Source: Rhodothermaceae bacterium
Lineage (GTDB): Bacteria > Bacteroidota > Rhodothermia > Balneolales > Cyclonatronaceae
Assembly (NCBI GenBank): GCA_020201275.1
Contig: JAIVHB010000005.1
Coordinates: forward strand, 1-44,286
Length of the DNA stretch: 44,286 nt
Direction of reading: 5' to 3'
The position numbers and the translations under genes are program-made. Of the stretch, positions 17,897-26,987 are shown piece by piece (within the stretch, counting starts at the first letter, position 1; the number at the start of each line of letters is the position of its first letter). The notes under the pieces are model-generated. The model was not told the DNA's origin, ran no database searches, and saw nothing but the letters and a program-made list of their open reading frames with translations.

Positions 17897-18137
17897 GGAT
17901 ATGGGCTTCAGGTTACCGGCTGGCAGATTATACGGCAGCCAATTAATACGGGATTAGTTGATTTAGCTGAAAGCGGTTTTTCCGGTTAGCAGTGTAAACG
18001 TGCCTGTGTAAATTAATAACCTTAAAATTAAGCAATAGCATCATAAAAAACGATAGGATTGATGGCATCAGATGCTTTATATGGTGGGCTCAGATTGCGT
18101 ATATTTCGCAGCAAAATGAAGGTATAAATTTATTCTG

Positions 18138-19928
18138 ATGAACCCTGTGAAAGAGAAATCCGGTGCCGAGTCTGTAACCTGGAATCTGGCCGACCTCTAT
18201 ACATCCGTTCACGATCCGCGCCTGGCGGCAGACCGGCAGGAAGTACTGGCCGAAGCCGACCGGTTTGCCGATCTCTATAAAGGAAAAATCGCCGATCTCA
18301 CGCCAGCGGCATACAGCGACGTCCTCAAAACCTACGAAGCCATTCTCGACAGGGTTGGCCGGATAGGGTCATATGCCTACCTGCTCTGGTCAACCAATAC
18401 CGAAGATGCGGCATATGGCAAGCTGATGCAGGAAGCCAATGAACTCAGTTCTGAAATGTCGCAAAAAATGGTCTTTTTTGATCTGGAATGGCTCAAGTTT
18501 CCTGATGAAAAAGCCCGCGAATTTACCGACAGCGAAGAGCTGCGTCCGTACCGGCACTATCTGGAAGCCTCACGGCGGTATAAACCCTTCATGCTTGATG
18601 AGAAACAGGAACAGGTTCTCTCCGCGAAGTCGGTAACCGGCAAACAGGCGTGGATCCGTTACTTTGATGAAACACTGGGCGCTGCCCGTTTTACACTCAA
18701 CGGGCAGGAACTTACGGAGCAGGAGGTGCTCAGCAAGCTGCATGAACCCGACAGAGATTTGCGCATGGAGGCCTCGAAATCGTTAACAGAGGGTTTCAGG
18801 GGTATGAAACGTTCCCTTACGTTTGTCTTCAATACGCTCCTGGCCGATAAAAAGACCAACGACAAACTGCGCGGTTATCCCTCCTGGATCAGTTCCCGGA
18901 ATTTGTCGAACGAAATTGAAGACTCAACGGTAGAAACTCTGGTCGGGGCAGTTACCAACCGGTATGCAACCGTGCAGCGGTACTACAGGCTCAAGTCGAA
19001 CCTGCTCGGGCTCGACAGCATGAAAGAGTACGACCGGTATGCGCCCCTGCTAAAAGCGGAAACCGTTGTAAAATGGGATGATGCCCGTGATATGGTGCTG
19101 AGATCCTACGGTGCCTTTCATCCGGAGATGGGCCGCATAGCATCGCTCTTCTTTGAAGAAAACTGGATCGATGCGGCAATCCGCCCCGGTAAAAGGGGAG
19201 GGGCCTACTCGGCATCGACCGTGCCGTCGGTACATCCCTATGTGTTTATGAACTACGACGGCCGAATCCGCGATGTGCAGACACTTGCGCACGAGCTCGG
19301 TCATGGTGTGCATCAGTACCTGTCGCGCGATCAGGGTGTTCTGCAATCCGGCACACCTCTTACAACAGCTGAGACGGCATCGGTGTTCGGCGAAATGCTC
19401 GTTTTCCAGAACCTTCTGCAAACACTTGATAATCCGCGCGACCGGCTGGCCCTGCTGCTTGGTAAAATTGACGATACCGTTGCCACCGTTTTCCGGCAGG
19501 TGTCGATGAACCGGTTTGAACATGCCATACACACCGCCCGCCGAACCGACGGAGAGCTCACCACCGAACAGTACAGCACCATCTGGAGAGAAACCCAGAC
19601 CAGCCTCTACGGCGATTCTGTTGAACTGACCAGCGACTACGACATCTGGTGGTGCTACATACCGCATTTTCTTCACACCCCGGGCTATGTGTATGCCTAT
19701 GCTTTCGGGGAGTTACTCGTTCTGGCTCTCTACGAAGTCTACTCACAGGGACGGAACGGATTTGCCGACCGTTACATGGATATGCTAAGAGCAGGCGGAT
19801 CCGACTGGCCCTCTAATCTTGTCGGAACATTTAACCTCGACATCGATTCACCCGATTTCTGGAACAAGGGTCTTGATGCCATCGATCAGATGGTTACACA
19901 GGCAGAACAACTGGCGCAACAAATCTGA
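18138..19928 (+). CDS. pepF: Oligoendopeptidase F (M3 family)
   Basis: This 596-residue cytoplasmic zinc metallopeptidase cleaves oligopeptides of roughly 7 to 17 residues. The zinc motif LAHELGHGVHQ (HExxH, His about 385 and 389) is followed by TAETASVFGEML, which supplies the third ligand, Glu. The N-terminal WNLADLY and the C-terminal LHTPGYVYAYAFGELLVLALYE are family hallmarks. Length and start (ATG 18138) are normal. The gene is the first of three closely spaced plus-strand genes (gaps of 25 and 13 bases). With the two exported S9 peptidases it completes a protein-to-amino-acid route: outside cleavage, uptake and internal hydrolysis. TATATTTC near 18100 resembles a -7 box with one mismatch. 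Confidence 0.94.
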   Translation: MNPVKEKSGAESVTWNLADLYTSVHDPRLAADRQEVLAEADRFADLYKGKIADLTPAAYSDVLKTYEAILDRVGRIGSYAYLLWSTNTEDAAYGKLMQEANELSSEMSQKMVFFDLEWLKFPDEKAREFTDSEELRPYRHYLEASRRYKPFMLDEKQEQVLSAKSVTGKQAWIRYFDETLGAARFTLNGQELTEQEVLSKLHEPDRDLRMEASKSLTEGFRGMKRSLTFVFNTLLADKKTNDKLRGYPSWISSRNLSNEIEDSTVETLVGAVTNRYATVQRYYRLKSNLLGLDSMKEYDRYAPLLKAETVVKWDDARDMVLRSYGAFHPEMGRIASLFFEENWIDAAIRPGKRGGAYSASTVPSVHPYVFMNYDGRIRDVQTLAHELGHGVHQYLSRDQGVLQSGTPLTTAETASVFGEMLVFQNLLQTLDNPRDRLALLLGKIDDTVATVFRQVSMNRFEHAIHTARRTDGELTTEQYSTIWRETQTSLYGDSVELTSDYDIWWCYIPHFLHTPGYVYAYAFGELLVLALYEVYSQGRNGFADRYMDMLRAGGSDWPSNLVGTFNLDIDSPDFWNKGLDAIDQMVTQAEQLAQQI

Positions 19929-19953
19929 ATACAACTAACCTGACAGGAATACT

Positions 19954-21450
19954 ATGACGGATAATCAAAACGCCCGGCCGGACGATGTGATTGCCGATGA
20001 CCGGCGGGAAAAGGAGGCCTTGCAGCGCTTCAAGCTGGCCGTAAAAGACCTGGTCGGCCTCTTTCGTCATGCCGTTAAGGCCGATACGGTATATATGTGC
20101 TGGGTTAACCGCAAAAGGAATCAGTTTGTATTCGAAACTGTATCTACTCAGCATGAAAACACTATTTTCGAAGACAGGCTTCCATTCGACGCTCATTTTC
20201 TGGCCGCATACCGGGATGTGAATAAAATCGTTGAGCTTGAGGTTGGTACCGATATTTCGCCGGAGGAACTCAGCCATTATTTTGAAACGGTTCCCGTAAG
20301 CAACATCACACTCATACCTTTTGTGAGCAAGGGCGAAACGGTTGCAATTACCGTGGTCGAAACCCGGGGGACATCCGACGATCCTGTTTCTGTTGAAAGT
20401 GCCGATGCCTATGTGGGCGCACTCAGCAATCTTCTGTTTACATACCTTGAGCTCAGCGATATGAGTGAGCGGGAGAAGGGATGGGAGAAATATGAAGATC
20501 AACTCGATCAGATTAACGACAGGCTGGAACGCGTTCAGATGATTGAGAACCTGGCCAGGCTGTTGCTCGAACAGGTACCCGGTGGTATTGTTCATGTGGC
20601 AGCCAGGGGTATGGATTCGTGGAATCATGTTTTTTCAGCCGGCGAGTGCCCCACAAGACCTGCTGCAGGTCTTCATATAGAGGAGAAATCGCTGGCCTGG
20701 GTAGCCCTTGAATCCGGAAAACCTGAATTTGCAATACACTTCAATGGTACACCCCGCCGTCTGAACCAATTTGAACCACTTGCCACTGGCGCTTCGCTGG
20801 CAATACCGCTGCTGATCAATGAACGCAGGCAGATAGTGATGGTTGTGAACCACGCCAATCCGCTGCTCTTCAAAGATTCCTGTAAACACAGGCTGATCAA
20901 CCTTGTAAGGGTTGCGGCTCTTAAACTTCAATCGGGCCGGGTACGAATCAGTGTGGACGATGATCTGCTCAGCAATGAATTCTCGGCATACCGGCTCGAA
21001 CTGATCGAAAAGGTGATCGATCTGGAACTTGAACATCTGAAAAATGATAACGGGCTGCATACCTGGGTCGGTTTCGCTACACCGGAAAATCTTGCGGGCT
21101 TGCGTACCCGCTACAGGCTGGAATCGCTCAGAGTTATCCAGAATATGTCGGTACTGCGGCTCAACCCGAATGCCCAGGGAGCTAACGGACTCGTGGGTTT
21201 GTATACGGAATATTTATTCCTGATCATTGTACAGGACAAACGCGAGGATGCTCTGGCAAAATTTGAAAATTCACTGCGTGCCTCATCCGGCTCTCCGATG
21301 ATTGTAGAGGGTGATGAGCCGGTAAAATTTCAATTTCAGACTGGCTTCATAAAACTCGATCATACCTACAAAGATTCATATGATGTTATAAAGTCGGCAA
21401 AGGAAAAGCTGAACGATCTGATCCGCTCAGGCGCAGTCGGCAAGGCTTAG
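19954..21450 (+). CDS. GAF-domain protein with a probable degenerate GGDEF domain
   Basis: I do not recognise a named family for this 498-residue protein. Residues 20-165 resemble a GAF domain (VKADTVYMCWVNRKRNQFVFETVS, split strands, then ITLIPFVSKGETVAITVVE). A short charged helix (165-190, EREKGWEKYEDQLDQI) leads into a second GAF-like domain (195-325, with SLAIPLLINERRQIVMVVNH). Residues 335-485 look like a GGDEF fold. DDDLLSNEFSAYRLELIEK sits where the fold's opening helix is, and LVGLYTEYLFLIIV aligns with the canonical RYGGDEF strand-turn, followed by EDALAKFENSL and a late FQTGFIKLD strand. If so, the signature is lost and it cannot make c-di-GMP. There is no signal peptide. CAGGAA precedes the ATG. 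It lies between pepF and deoB in an apparent operon. The fold assignment is inference. Confidence 0.7.
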   Translation: MTDNQNARPDDVIADDRREKEALQRFKLAVKDLVGLFRHAVKADTVYMCWVNRKRNQFVFETVSTQHENTIFEDRLPFDAHFLAAYRDVNKIVELEVGTDISPEELSHYFETVPVSNITLIPFVSKGETVAITVVETRGTSDDPVSVESADAYVGALSNLLFTYLELSDMSEREKGWEKYEDQLDQINDRLERVQMIENLARLLLEQVPGGIVHVAARGMDSWNHVFSAGECPTRPAAGLHIEEKSLAWVALESGKPEFAIHFNGTPRRLNQFEPLATGASLAIPLLINERRQIVMVVNHANPLLFKDSCKHRLINLVRVAALKLQSGRVRISVDDDLLSNEFSAYRLELIEKVIDLELEHLKNDNGLHTWVGFATPENLAGLRTRYRLESLRVIQNMSVLRLNPNAQGANGLVGLYTEYLFLIIVQDKREDALAKFENSLRASSGSPMIVEGDEPVKFQFQTGFIKLDHTYKDSYDVIKSAKEKLNDLIRSGAVGKA

Positions 21451-21463
21451 AGAATAGGGTCAT

Positions 21464-22624
21464 ATGGGAAATTTTTACCTGATCATAATCGACGGCCTTG
21501 GTGTTGGTGCCCAGGAAGATGCAGCAGATTACGGCGATGCAGGCAGCAATACGCTCGGGCATGTTTCAGAAGCAACCGGTGTAAAGCTGCCCAATTTTGC
21601 CCGTCTCGGCCTCGGCAATATCATCCCGCTGCCGTCGGTACCACCGGCCGCTAACCCGGAAGCCGCTTTCGGAAAAATGCGGGAACGATCGTCCGGCAAG
21701 GACTCCACAACGGGCCACTGGGAACTGGCAGGTATCCAACTCGAAAAAGCCTTTCCCACTTACCCCAATGGATTTCCGGATCAGGTTACAGATGCGTTTT
21801 CGAAACATATCGGTCGGGGTATTCTAGCCAATAGGGCTGCATCCGGAACGCAGGTCATCGAGGAATTCGGTGATGAACACGTGAAAACCGGAAAACCAAT
21901 AGTCTATACGTCTGCCGACAGCGTGTTCCAGGTTGCCTGCCATGTGGATGTGGTCCCCATTGAACAGCTGTATGAATGGTGTACCACTGCCCGTGAAAAA
22001 GTGATGACCGGCCCCCACGGTGTGGGTCGGGTCATAGCCAGACCATTTGCCGGTAAAACGGGTTCATATTACCGGCTAAGCGACCAAAGGCACGATTTTT
22101 CGTATATACCACCAGAACCGAACCTGCTTACAGTACTGCAGGCAGCCGGTATTAAAACATACTCGGTTGGCAAGGTTATCGATCTGTTTGCCGAACGCGG
22201 ATTTACCCAATTCCGCAGAACCAAAAGTAATGATGAGGGAATTGCCCAGTTGCTCAGTGTTATGGCGGCTGTTCAGAACAGTTTCATCTTTGTCAATTTA
22301 ATCGACACGGATCAGCTTTACGGCCACCGTAATGATGTTGCCGGTTATGCCCTGTGCCTTGAAAACATCGACAGGGCCCTTCCGGCACTCCTGGGTAAAA
22401 TGGAACCCGGCGATGTTATGCTTTTCACCGGCGATCACGGAAACGATCCTGCTGCACCGGGAACCGATCACACACGGGAGTTTGTGCCACTGCTTGTGTA
22501 TCCTGCTGATGCCTGTAATAGTGTGGATCTTGGTACACGTCGTACTTTCGCTGATGTTGCAGATTCTGTTACAGATTTTTTCAATATTGAGGGAACATTC
22601 GGCGGTAAAAGTTTTATAAAGTAA
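21464..22624 (+). CDS. deoB: Phosphopentomutase
   Basis: This 386-residue enzyme interconverts (deoxy)ribose 1- and 5-phosphate in nucleoside salvage. It belongs to the alkaline-phosphatase superfamily. Visible metal-binding and catalytic elements are the N-terminal IIIDGLGVGAQEDA, the nucleophile region SSGKDSTTGHWELAG, the VNLIDTDQLYGHRND block, and FTGDHGNDP followed by DHTREFVPLLVY. Length is close to the usual 390 residues. AGGG lies a few bases ahead of the ATG, and the previous gene ends 13 bases upstream, so it is probably co-transcribed with pepF and the GAF gene. No purine nucleoside phosphorylase or deoC is nearby. Confidence 0.94.
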   Translation: MGNFYLIIIDGLGVGAQEDAADYGDAGSNTLGHVSEATGVKLPNFARLGLGNIIPLPSVPPAANPEAAFGKMRERSSGKDSTTGHWELAGIQLEKAFPTYPNGFPDQVTDAFSKHIGRGILANRAASGTQVIEEFGDEHVKTGKPIVYTSADSVFQVACHVDVVPIEQLYEWCTTAREKVMTGPHGVGRVIARPFAGKTGSYYRLSDQRHDFSYIPPEPNLLTVLQAAGIKTYSVGKVIDLFAERGFTQFRRTKSNDEGIAQLLSVMAAVQNSFIFVNLIDTDQLYGHRNDVAGYALCLENIDRALPALLGKMEPGDVMLFTGDHGNDPAAPGTDHTREFVPLLVYPADACNSVDLGTRRTFADVADSVTDFFNIEGTFGGKSFIK

Positions 22625-22845
22625 CGATTTGAAAACTGTTCATAAGGAAGTGTAAAATATTTTTTGTTGTTACAGCATTGAGTAACATTCATCACTGTTT
22701 TTCGTTGAATGGGACTGTACGATATCCAAATAAAGAGCCCAATGGATTATCATAAAGATTTGCCCTATCTTTTCTCTTTATATTTCAGATGTATGCAGTG
22801 CCTGGTATTCTTAAATCATCCTATTAACCAAGTACATTTTTATTA

Positions 22846-23730
22846 GTGGCTAAGCGAAAGAAAAAAGAAGTAAAAAATCCTTCACCGAGCGGAATATCAA
22901 CCAGAGAATCACAATCCCTTGATCGTTATTTACAGGAAATCGGTAAAGTAAGCCTGATTACCCCTGAAGAAGAGGTAGAGCTCGCAAAACAGATACAGGC
23001 AGGTAATCAGTTAGCACTTGAGAAACTGACCAAAGCCAACCTGCGGTTCGTGGTTTCGGTAGCAAAGCAATATCAAAACCAGGGGTTGTCACTTGGCGAT
23101 CTGATTAATGAAGGCAACCTGGGTCTGATCAAAGCAGCCAAACGGTTCGATGAAACGCGTGGGTTTAAATTTATTTCCTACGCGGTATGGTGGATCCGCC
23201 AGTCTATACTTCAGGCTCTCGCTGAACAAAGCCGTATTGTAAGGCTTCCACTGAACAGGGTGGGTGCTCTCAACAAAATTGGCAAGGAGCTCTCCAAACT
23301 GGAGCAGGAATACGAAAGAATGCCTTCCGCTGCAGAACTGGCTGAAAGCCTTGAGATGACGGTATCCGAGGTTTCTGATACGCTCAAAATTTCGGGTCGG
23401 CACCTGTCGGTCGATGCACCGTTTGCCCAGGGTGAAGATAACCGGCTTCTTGATGTTCTCGAGAATGAAGAAACACCCAATCCTGATACTGAACTGATGG
23501 GTGAGTCGCTCAAGGTAGAGATTGAACGGGCCCTCTCCAAACTAACCAAACGTGAGGCAGAGGTTATCCGCCTCTATTTTGGAATCGGTCGCGAACATTC
23601 GCTTACGCTTGAGGAAATTGGCGAGCGGTTTGATCTCACACGTGAACGTGTACGCCAGATAAAGGAAAAAGCCCTCAGGAAGTTACGCCATCACAACCGC
23701 AGCATGGCGCTGAGAGCCTATCTTGGTTGA
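22846..23730 (+). CDS. rpoD: Primary RNA polymerase sigma factor (short RpoD/SigA)
   Basis: This 294-residue group-1 sigma factor has the short form typical of Bacteroidota and relatives, lacking region 1.1. After a basic start, [20 protein letters not shown] is region 1.2. Region 2 spans about 55-125 ([40 protein letters not shown]). Region 3 is about 130-215. Region 4 ends with [20 protein letters not shown], the -35-recognition helix-turn-helix. It should direct housekeeping transcription. It starts at GTG 22846; no in-frame ATG fits region 1.2 better. The 221-bp leader has TTTG at 22759 and TATATTTC at 22779, which resemble promoter boxes but are 16 bases apart, less than the usual spacing. 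A strong intrinsic terminator follows the stop, so it is a monocistronic unit. Confidence 0.95.
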   Translation: MAKRKKKEVKNPSPSGISTRESQSLDRYLQEIGKVSLITPEEEVELAKQIQAGNQLALEKLTKANLRFVVSVAKQYQNQGLSLGDLINEGNLGLIKAAKRFDETRGFKFISYAVWWIRQSILQALAEQSRIVRLPLNRVGALNKIGKELSKLEQEYERMPSAAELAESLEMTVSEVSDTLKISGRHLSVDAPFAQGEDNRLLDVLENEETPNPDTELMGESLKVEIERALSKLTKREAEVIRLYFGIGREHSLTLEEIGERFDLTRERVRQIKEKALRKLRHHNRSMALRAYLG

Positions 23731-23738
23731 TAGTGAGA

Positions 23739-23764
23739 AAGCCGGTTATTCCGGCTTTTTTTTT
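23739..23764 (+). terminator. Intrinsic terminator of the sigma factor gene
   Basis: AAGCCGG, loop TTATT, CCGGCTT, then an uninterrupted T run. It begins 8 bases after the stop codon. This is a textbook Rho-independent terminator. Confidence 0.9.
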
Positions 23765-23948
23765 ATCCGGTTAAATGCCTTAAGTTTTTGATATTTTATA
23801 ACATTGTCAGGTTTCTTTTTCTTTTTTCAACATTAAAATGTTATTTAGTTAACAGTCTCAAATAACAAATTACGGGTTCATACGTAGAGAATATCGTACC
23901 ATAAGTAACGTTATATCACGTATAAGACAAGCCAAACACGGATTAATT

Positions 23949-23956
23949 AAAGGTGG
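23949..23956 (+). promoter_or_regulatory. Shine-Dalgarno sequence that sets the lipoprotein start
   Basis: AAAGGTGG lies 5 bases ahead of the ATG at 23962. An in-frame GTG at 23953 sits inside this site, so translation almost certainly starts at 23962, which also gives a proper lipoprotein signal. Confidence 0.6.
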
Positions 23957-23961
23957 CAGTC

Positions 23962-25551
23962 ATGAAACTCAGATTTAAATTAAACACCATACTGTTAGTT
24001 GCCTTATTCGCGGCAACAGGCTGCTATACGCAGCTCGAAACAACCAGGGTTGCGGATCGGCCGGTATCAACCTATTCCGGCGAAACCTATGCCGATCAGT
24101 ACACTACTGAAGATTATGCCTACGAAGAGGGATATCAGGATGCGCTTCAGGATGCTGGTGTTCAGTTTCGCGACTACCGTACAACCGGCACCGCTTATGT
24201 AGGATTCTACTCTAACCGCCGTTTCAGCCCGGGTTTCTATACCTATGCCGGCTATCACAGCGGGTATTACAGCAGCTACCACCCGTTCTACAACGATCCG
24301 TTTTACTACGATTACTGGGGTTGGTACCATCCCGCATCGTACTGGTACAGCCCATACTCCTATTACTCCCATTACAGCTATTACCGTTATCCGAACTACT
24401 ATGGTTACGGTGGTGGCTTTTACTTTGGTCGCCCGGTTATAGTCTATAACAATTACTATTACAGCAGGCCCGGCATTACAAGGGCAAGTGGCCCGCGTGC
24501 CAGCGGTGTAAACCGCGGAATCGCCTCGGTAAACCACAGAGGCAGTAATGTTACCCGTACCCGTACCGGTGTGGACAGGTCTTTAGCTGCAACCGAGCGT
24601 GACCGCACTTCCAGAACAGCTGTTACCCCAGACCGTGTAAGAACACGATCCGGCATAGCAACACAGGCCACACGTACCCGCGACCGGTCAGAAACGGCTA
24701 ATATCGGTACACGTACTCGTACCACTGGTTCGGGCGTGACATCGAACCCTTCGCGCACCAGTACCAGAAGCAGTGGCGTTGAAACACGCACACGTACCCG
24801 AACAGGATCTGCAACAACAGCCCCGGATCGTACACGCACAGGTTCAGGTACAGCAGCCCCTGCACGAACCAGAACAGGATCGGGCACTGCCGCACCAACC
24901 CGTACGCGAACAGGTTCCGGTACAGCCGCACCCGCGCGTACCAGAACAGGATCGGGTACAGCTGCACCGACCCGTACACGCACAGGTTCCGGTACAGCCG
25001 CACCTGCGCGTACCAGAACAGGATCGGGTACTGCAGCACCGACCCGTACACGCACAGGTTCCGGTACAGCCGCACCTGCACGTACCAGAACCGGATCGGG
25101 CACTGCCGCACCATCCAGACCAAGCAGCAATACCGGTACAGCAGCCCCCGCACGAACCAGAACAGGATCTAGCACTGCAGCCCCACCTGCACGTACCCGC
25201 TCGGGTTCAGGTTCTGAAAGCAACAGGAGCCGGAACAATGAGTCGGCCTTTTCTGTACCCGCCAACAGCCGGATCAACATGACGTCTGTTCGTGAAAGAA
25301 CACCTGCTGCCAGTTCCCCCGTACTTGCTGCTCCCCAAATCAGGAGCAATACCACATCTTCACCAATTTCAAGGCCCTCTGTAAATACCAGTAACTCAAA
25401 TACCCGTCAGTCTGCAACTGTGAATACCCTGCAAGGGGTTGCCAGAACTGCAATTGCCAATACATCGAATTCTGTAAAAAGAAAGGCCACTACCCCGTCG
25501 GGCAACAACCGGGAGACTACAGGCCGTACCCGTGGCAACCGAAATAATTGA
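23962..25551 (+). CDS. Tyr-rich surface lipoprotein with Arg/Thr-Gly-Ala repeat tail
   Basis: This 529-residue predicted lipoprotein has a signal peptide ending in the lipobox ATGC (MKLRFKLNTILLVALFAATG, then Cys). Residues about 75-170 are extraordinarily rich in Tyr, Gly, Ser and Trp (YYSSYHPFY, YYDYWGWYHP, YYGYGGGFYF). From about 290 to 408 the chain is ten units of a 12-residue repeat, mostly (A/T)RTRTGSGTAAP. The surrounding sequence is also basic and low in complexity. The tail should be disordered and strongly positive, perhaps binding polyanions such as lipopolysaccharide, nucleic acid or exopolysaccharide; that is inference. I know no named family for it, although Tyr-rich lipoproteins of this style are common in the phylum. 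It sits between the sigma factor terminator and a hairpin at 25569, so it is probably its own transcript. Confidence 0.8.
   Translation: MKLRFKLNTILLVALFAATGCYTQLETTRVADRPVSTYSGETYADQYTTEDYAYEEGYQDALQDAGVQFRDYRTTGTAYVGFYSNRRFSPGFYTYAGYHSGYYSSYHPFYNDPFYYDYWGWYHPASYWYSPYSYYSHYSYYRYPNYYGYGGGFYFGRPVIVYNNYYYSRPGITRASGPRASGVNRGIASVNHRGSNVTRTRTGVDRSLAATERDRTSRTAVTPDRVRTRSGIATQATRTRDRSETANIGTRTRTTGSGVTSNPSRTSTRSSGVETRTRTRTGSATTAPDRTRTGSGTAAPARTRTGSGTAAPTRTRTGSGTAAPARTRTGSGTAAPTRTRTGSGTAAPARTRTGSGTAAPTRTRTGSGTAAPARTRTGSGTAAPSRPSSNTGTAAPARTRTGSSTAAPPARTRSGSGSESNRSRNNESAFSVPANSRINMTSVRERTPAASSPVLAAPQIRSNTTSSPISRPSVNTSNSNTRQSATVNTLQGVARTAIANTSNSVKRKATTPSGNNRETTGRTRGNRNN
24826..25185 (+). repeat. 36-bp in-frame minisatellite (10 units) with 72-bp higher order
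   Basis: Ten contiguous 36-base units encode (A/T/D/S)R(T)RTGSGTAAP. Units 2 to 8 alternate between an Ala-first and a Thr-first version, giving a 72-bp higher-order period. Units 1 and 9 are diverged at the N-terminal part of the unit and unit 10 carries Gly-to-Ser at one place. The length is a multiple of three, so copy-number change would keep the frame. Confidence 0.9.
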
Positions 25552-25568
25552 TAAAAGTATTAAACACT

Positions 25569-25594
25569 GAAACCGGCTCAAATGAGTCGGTTTC
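25569..25594 (+). terminator. Stem-loop after the lipoprotein gene
   Basis: GAAACCGGCTC, loop AAAT, GAGTCGGTTTC: eleven pairs with one G-U. It begins 17 bases after the lipoprotein stop and ends 24 bases before the next ATG. No T tract follows (CTATATAAAA instead), so it may be an mRNA-stabilising or attenuating structure rather than a full terminator. Confidence 0.5.
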
Positions 25595-25618
25595 CTATAT
25601 AAAATTAATTTCCCCGTT

Positions 25619-26912
25619 ATGAAAAAAATTGCAACACTGGGATTGTTATGCCTGATACTGGCAGGAACCGTTAATTCGCAGAACAGGTTTGATGCACTCC
25701 GCTTCAGCACCGTTTATCCCTCTCAGGATGCGGCAAATTTAGGCCTGGCCGGTTCATCGGTTGCCAGTTTTCATGACCTTGGTTCCGCCCTGCAAAACCC
25801 GGCATCGCTGGCCCTTTCCAAAACCAATTTGTTCAGTTTTGGCATCGGTTCAAGGCAGGTTAGTGTCCGGTCTTAACAGCAGCAGTTCGATTACCGATGC
25901 ATACCTTATCAGCGATTTCTATGGTGATGTCGCTTTTAACGCATTTGCAATTGATGTTGATGACAACACCGGTGATGAGTTTTCAGTGCTGAGGCTGTTT
26001 ACCGATGAACCATTCGATGGTATTTACCAGAATGGCCGCCAGACAGAGCGCGGACAGCTGGGTGAATTCAGTTTTTCTGCAGCTACCGAATTTCAGGAAA
26101 ACCTGTTTATGGGCCTCACCATATCCCTTCCGCTTGGCAGTTATTCATACCGAAGGGTATTCCTGGAGGAAGATCTGGATAACGTGCATGACGATACCGG
26201 AAATTCCTACGATGTCGATAATATTTTCTCGGTCGATCGCATCAATTCGGATATTTCCGGATACGGCGCAAGGCTGGGCATGATATACCGTATCAGCCCA
26301 CAATTTAATATCGGGTTGAGTTATACAACGCCTATGGTACTGAACATCGAGGAGTCATACAGAACATCAATAACCACCACATTTGATAATGGTGATTTCT
26401 TTGAAGACGAACTGATCGGAAGTATTACCTATAAAGTGATAACGCCTTCACGGTTTGTGATGGGCGGATCGGCATTCAATATTGGTATAGCAGATCTGCA
26501 CGCATCGATCGAGTATGTTGACTACACCGGGGTTAAGCTGAGAGATCTCGACGAGGCCATAGAATTCGAAGAGGAGGACCGCATACTCGAAGAATTTGAT
26601 AATGTATTTAACGTGAGGCTCGGTGCCGAATTGAAGCTAGGTGATGTGCTGAGGCCAAGATTCGGACTGGCATTTATGCCCAGCCCGCTCAAAACGGTCG
26701 ATATGCAGAAGTCGTTTCTCACGGCCGGACTCGGGATAATAGCGGGACCCAATTTCCAGATCGACCTGGGGCTTCAGTATGGTGTCTGGGAAGACGAGAA
26801 TACATTCTATAATCATTTCGATTACCTGGGAACAGGTCAGCTGCGTGCCGTGGGTGCATCGCAGACGGTCGACAGGATTAATTTCATGCTTGGAATGAAA
26901 ATGAATTTCTGA
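25619..26912 (+). pseudogene. FadL/OmpP1-like outer-membrane barrel, frameshifted
   Basis: Two overlapping frames make one barrel protein. The first (25619-25876) has a signal peptide (MKKIATLGLLCLILAGTVNSQ) and the N-terminal hatch-like block ANLGLAGSSVASFHDLGSALQNPASLAL, typical of FadL/PorV-type transporters. The second frame is meaningful from about 25868 (GLNSSSSITDAYLISDFYGD) to the aromatic C-terminus NFMLGMKMNF at 26912. Moving between them requires skipping one base (or losing two) near 25855-25876. Together they would give about 430 residues, normal for the family, which moves hydrophobic compounds across the outer membrane. Without correction the product stops after 85 residues. 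It may be a true lesion, a programmed shift or a sequencing error; I see no classic slippery run at the junction. A bidirectional terminator follows. Confidence 0.8.
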
Positions 26913-26932
26913 ACCTGATCACAATTAGTTTC

Positions 26933-26966
26933 AAAAAAAAAGCCCGGTAGTACGGGCTTTTTTTTT
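26933..26966. terminator. Bidirectional intrinsic terminator
   Basis: A nine-base A run, AGCCCG, loop GTAGTA, CGGGCT and a nine-base T run form a symmetric terminator. It serves the barrel gene on the plus strand and the convergent Usp gene on the minus strand. Confidence 0.9.
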
Positions 26967-26987
26967 GAATATGTTGCACATCTGAGG

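Noticed and set aside
24826-25185. Regular 36-bp repeats resembling a CRISPR array
   Set aside because: Units are directly contiguous with no spacers and encode an in-frame protein repeat; no cas genes are present.
24459-25355. Open minus-strand frame of 298 codons across the lipoprotein gene
   Set aside because: It is antisense to the minisatellite and its low-complexity flanks; the Val/Pro/Arg/Gly repeats simply mirror the plus-strand repeat and there is no independent protein signature.
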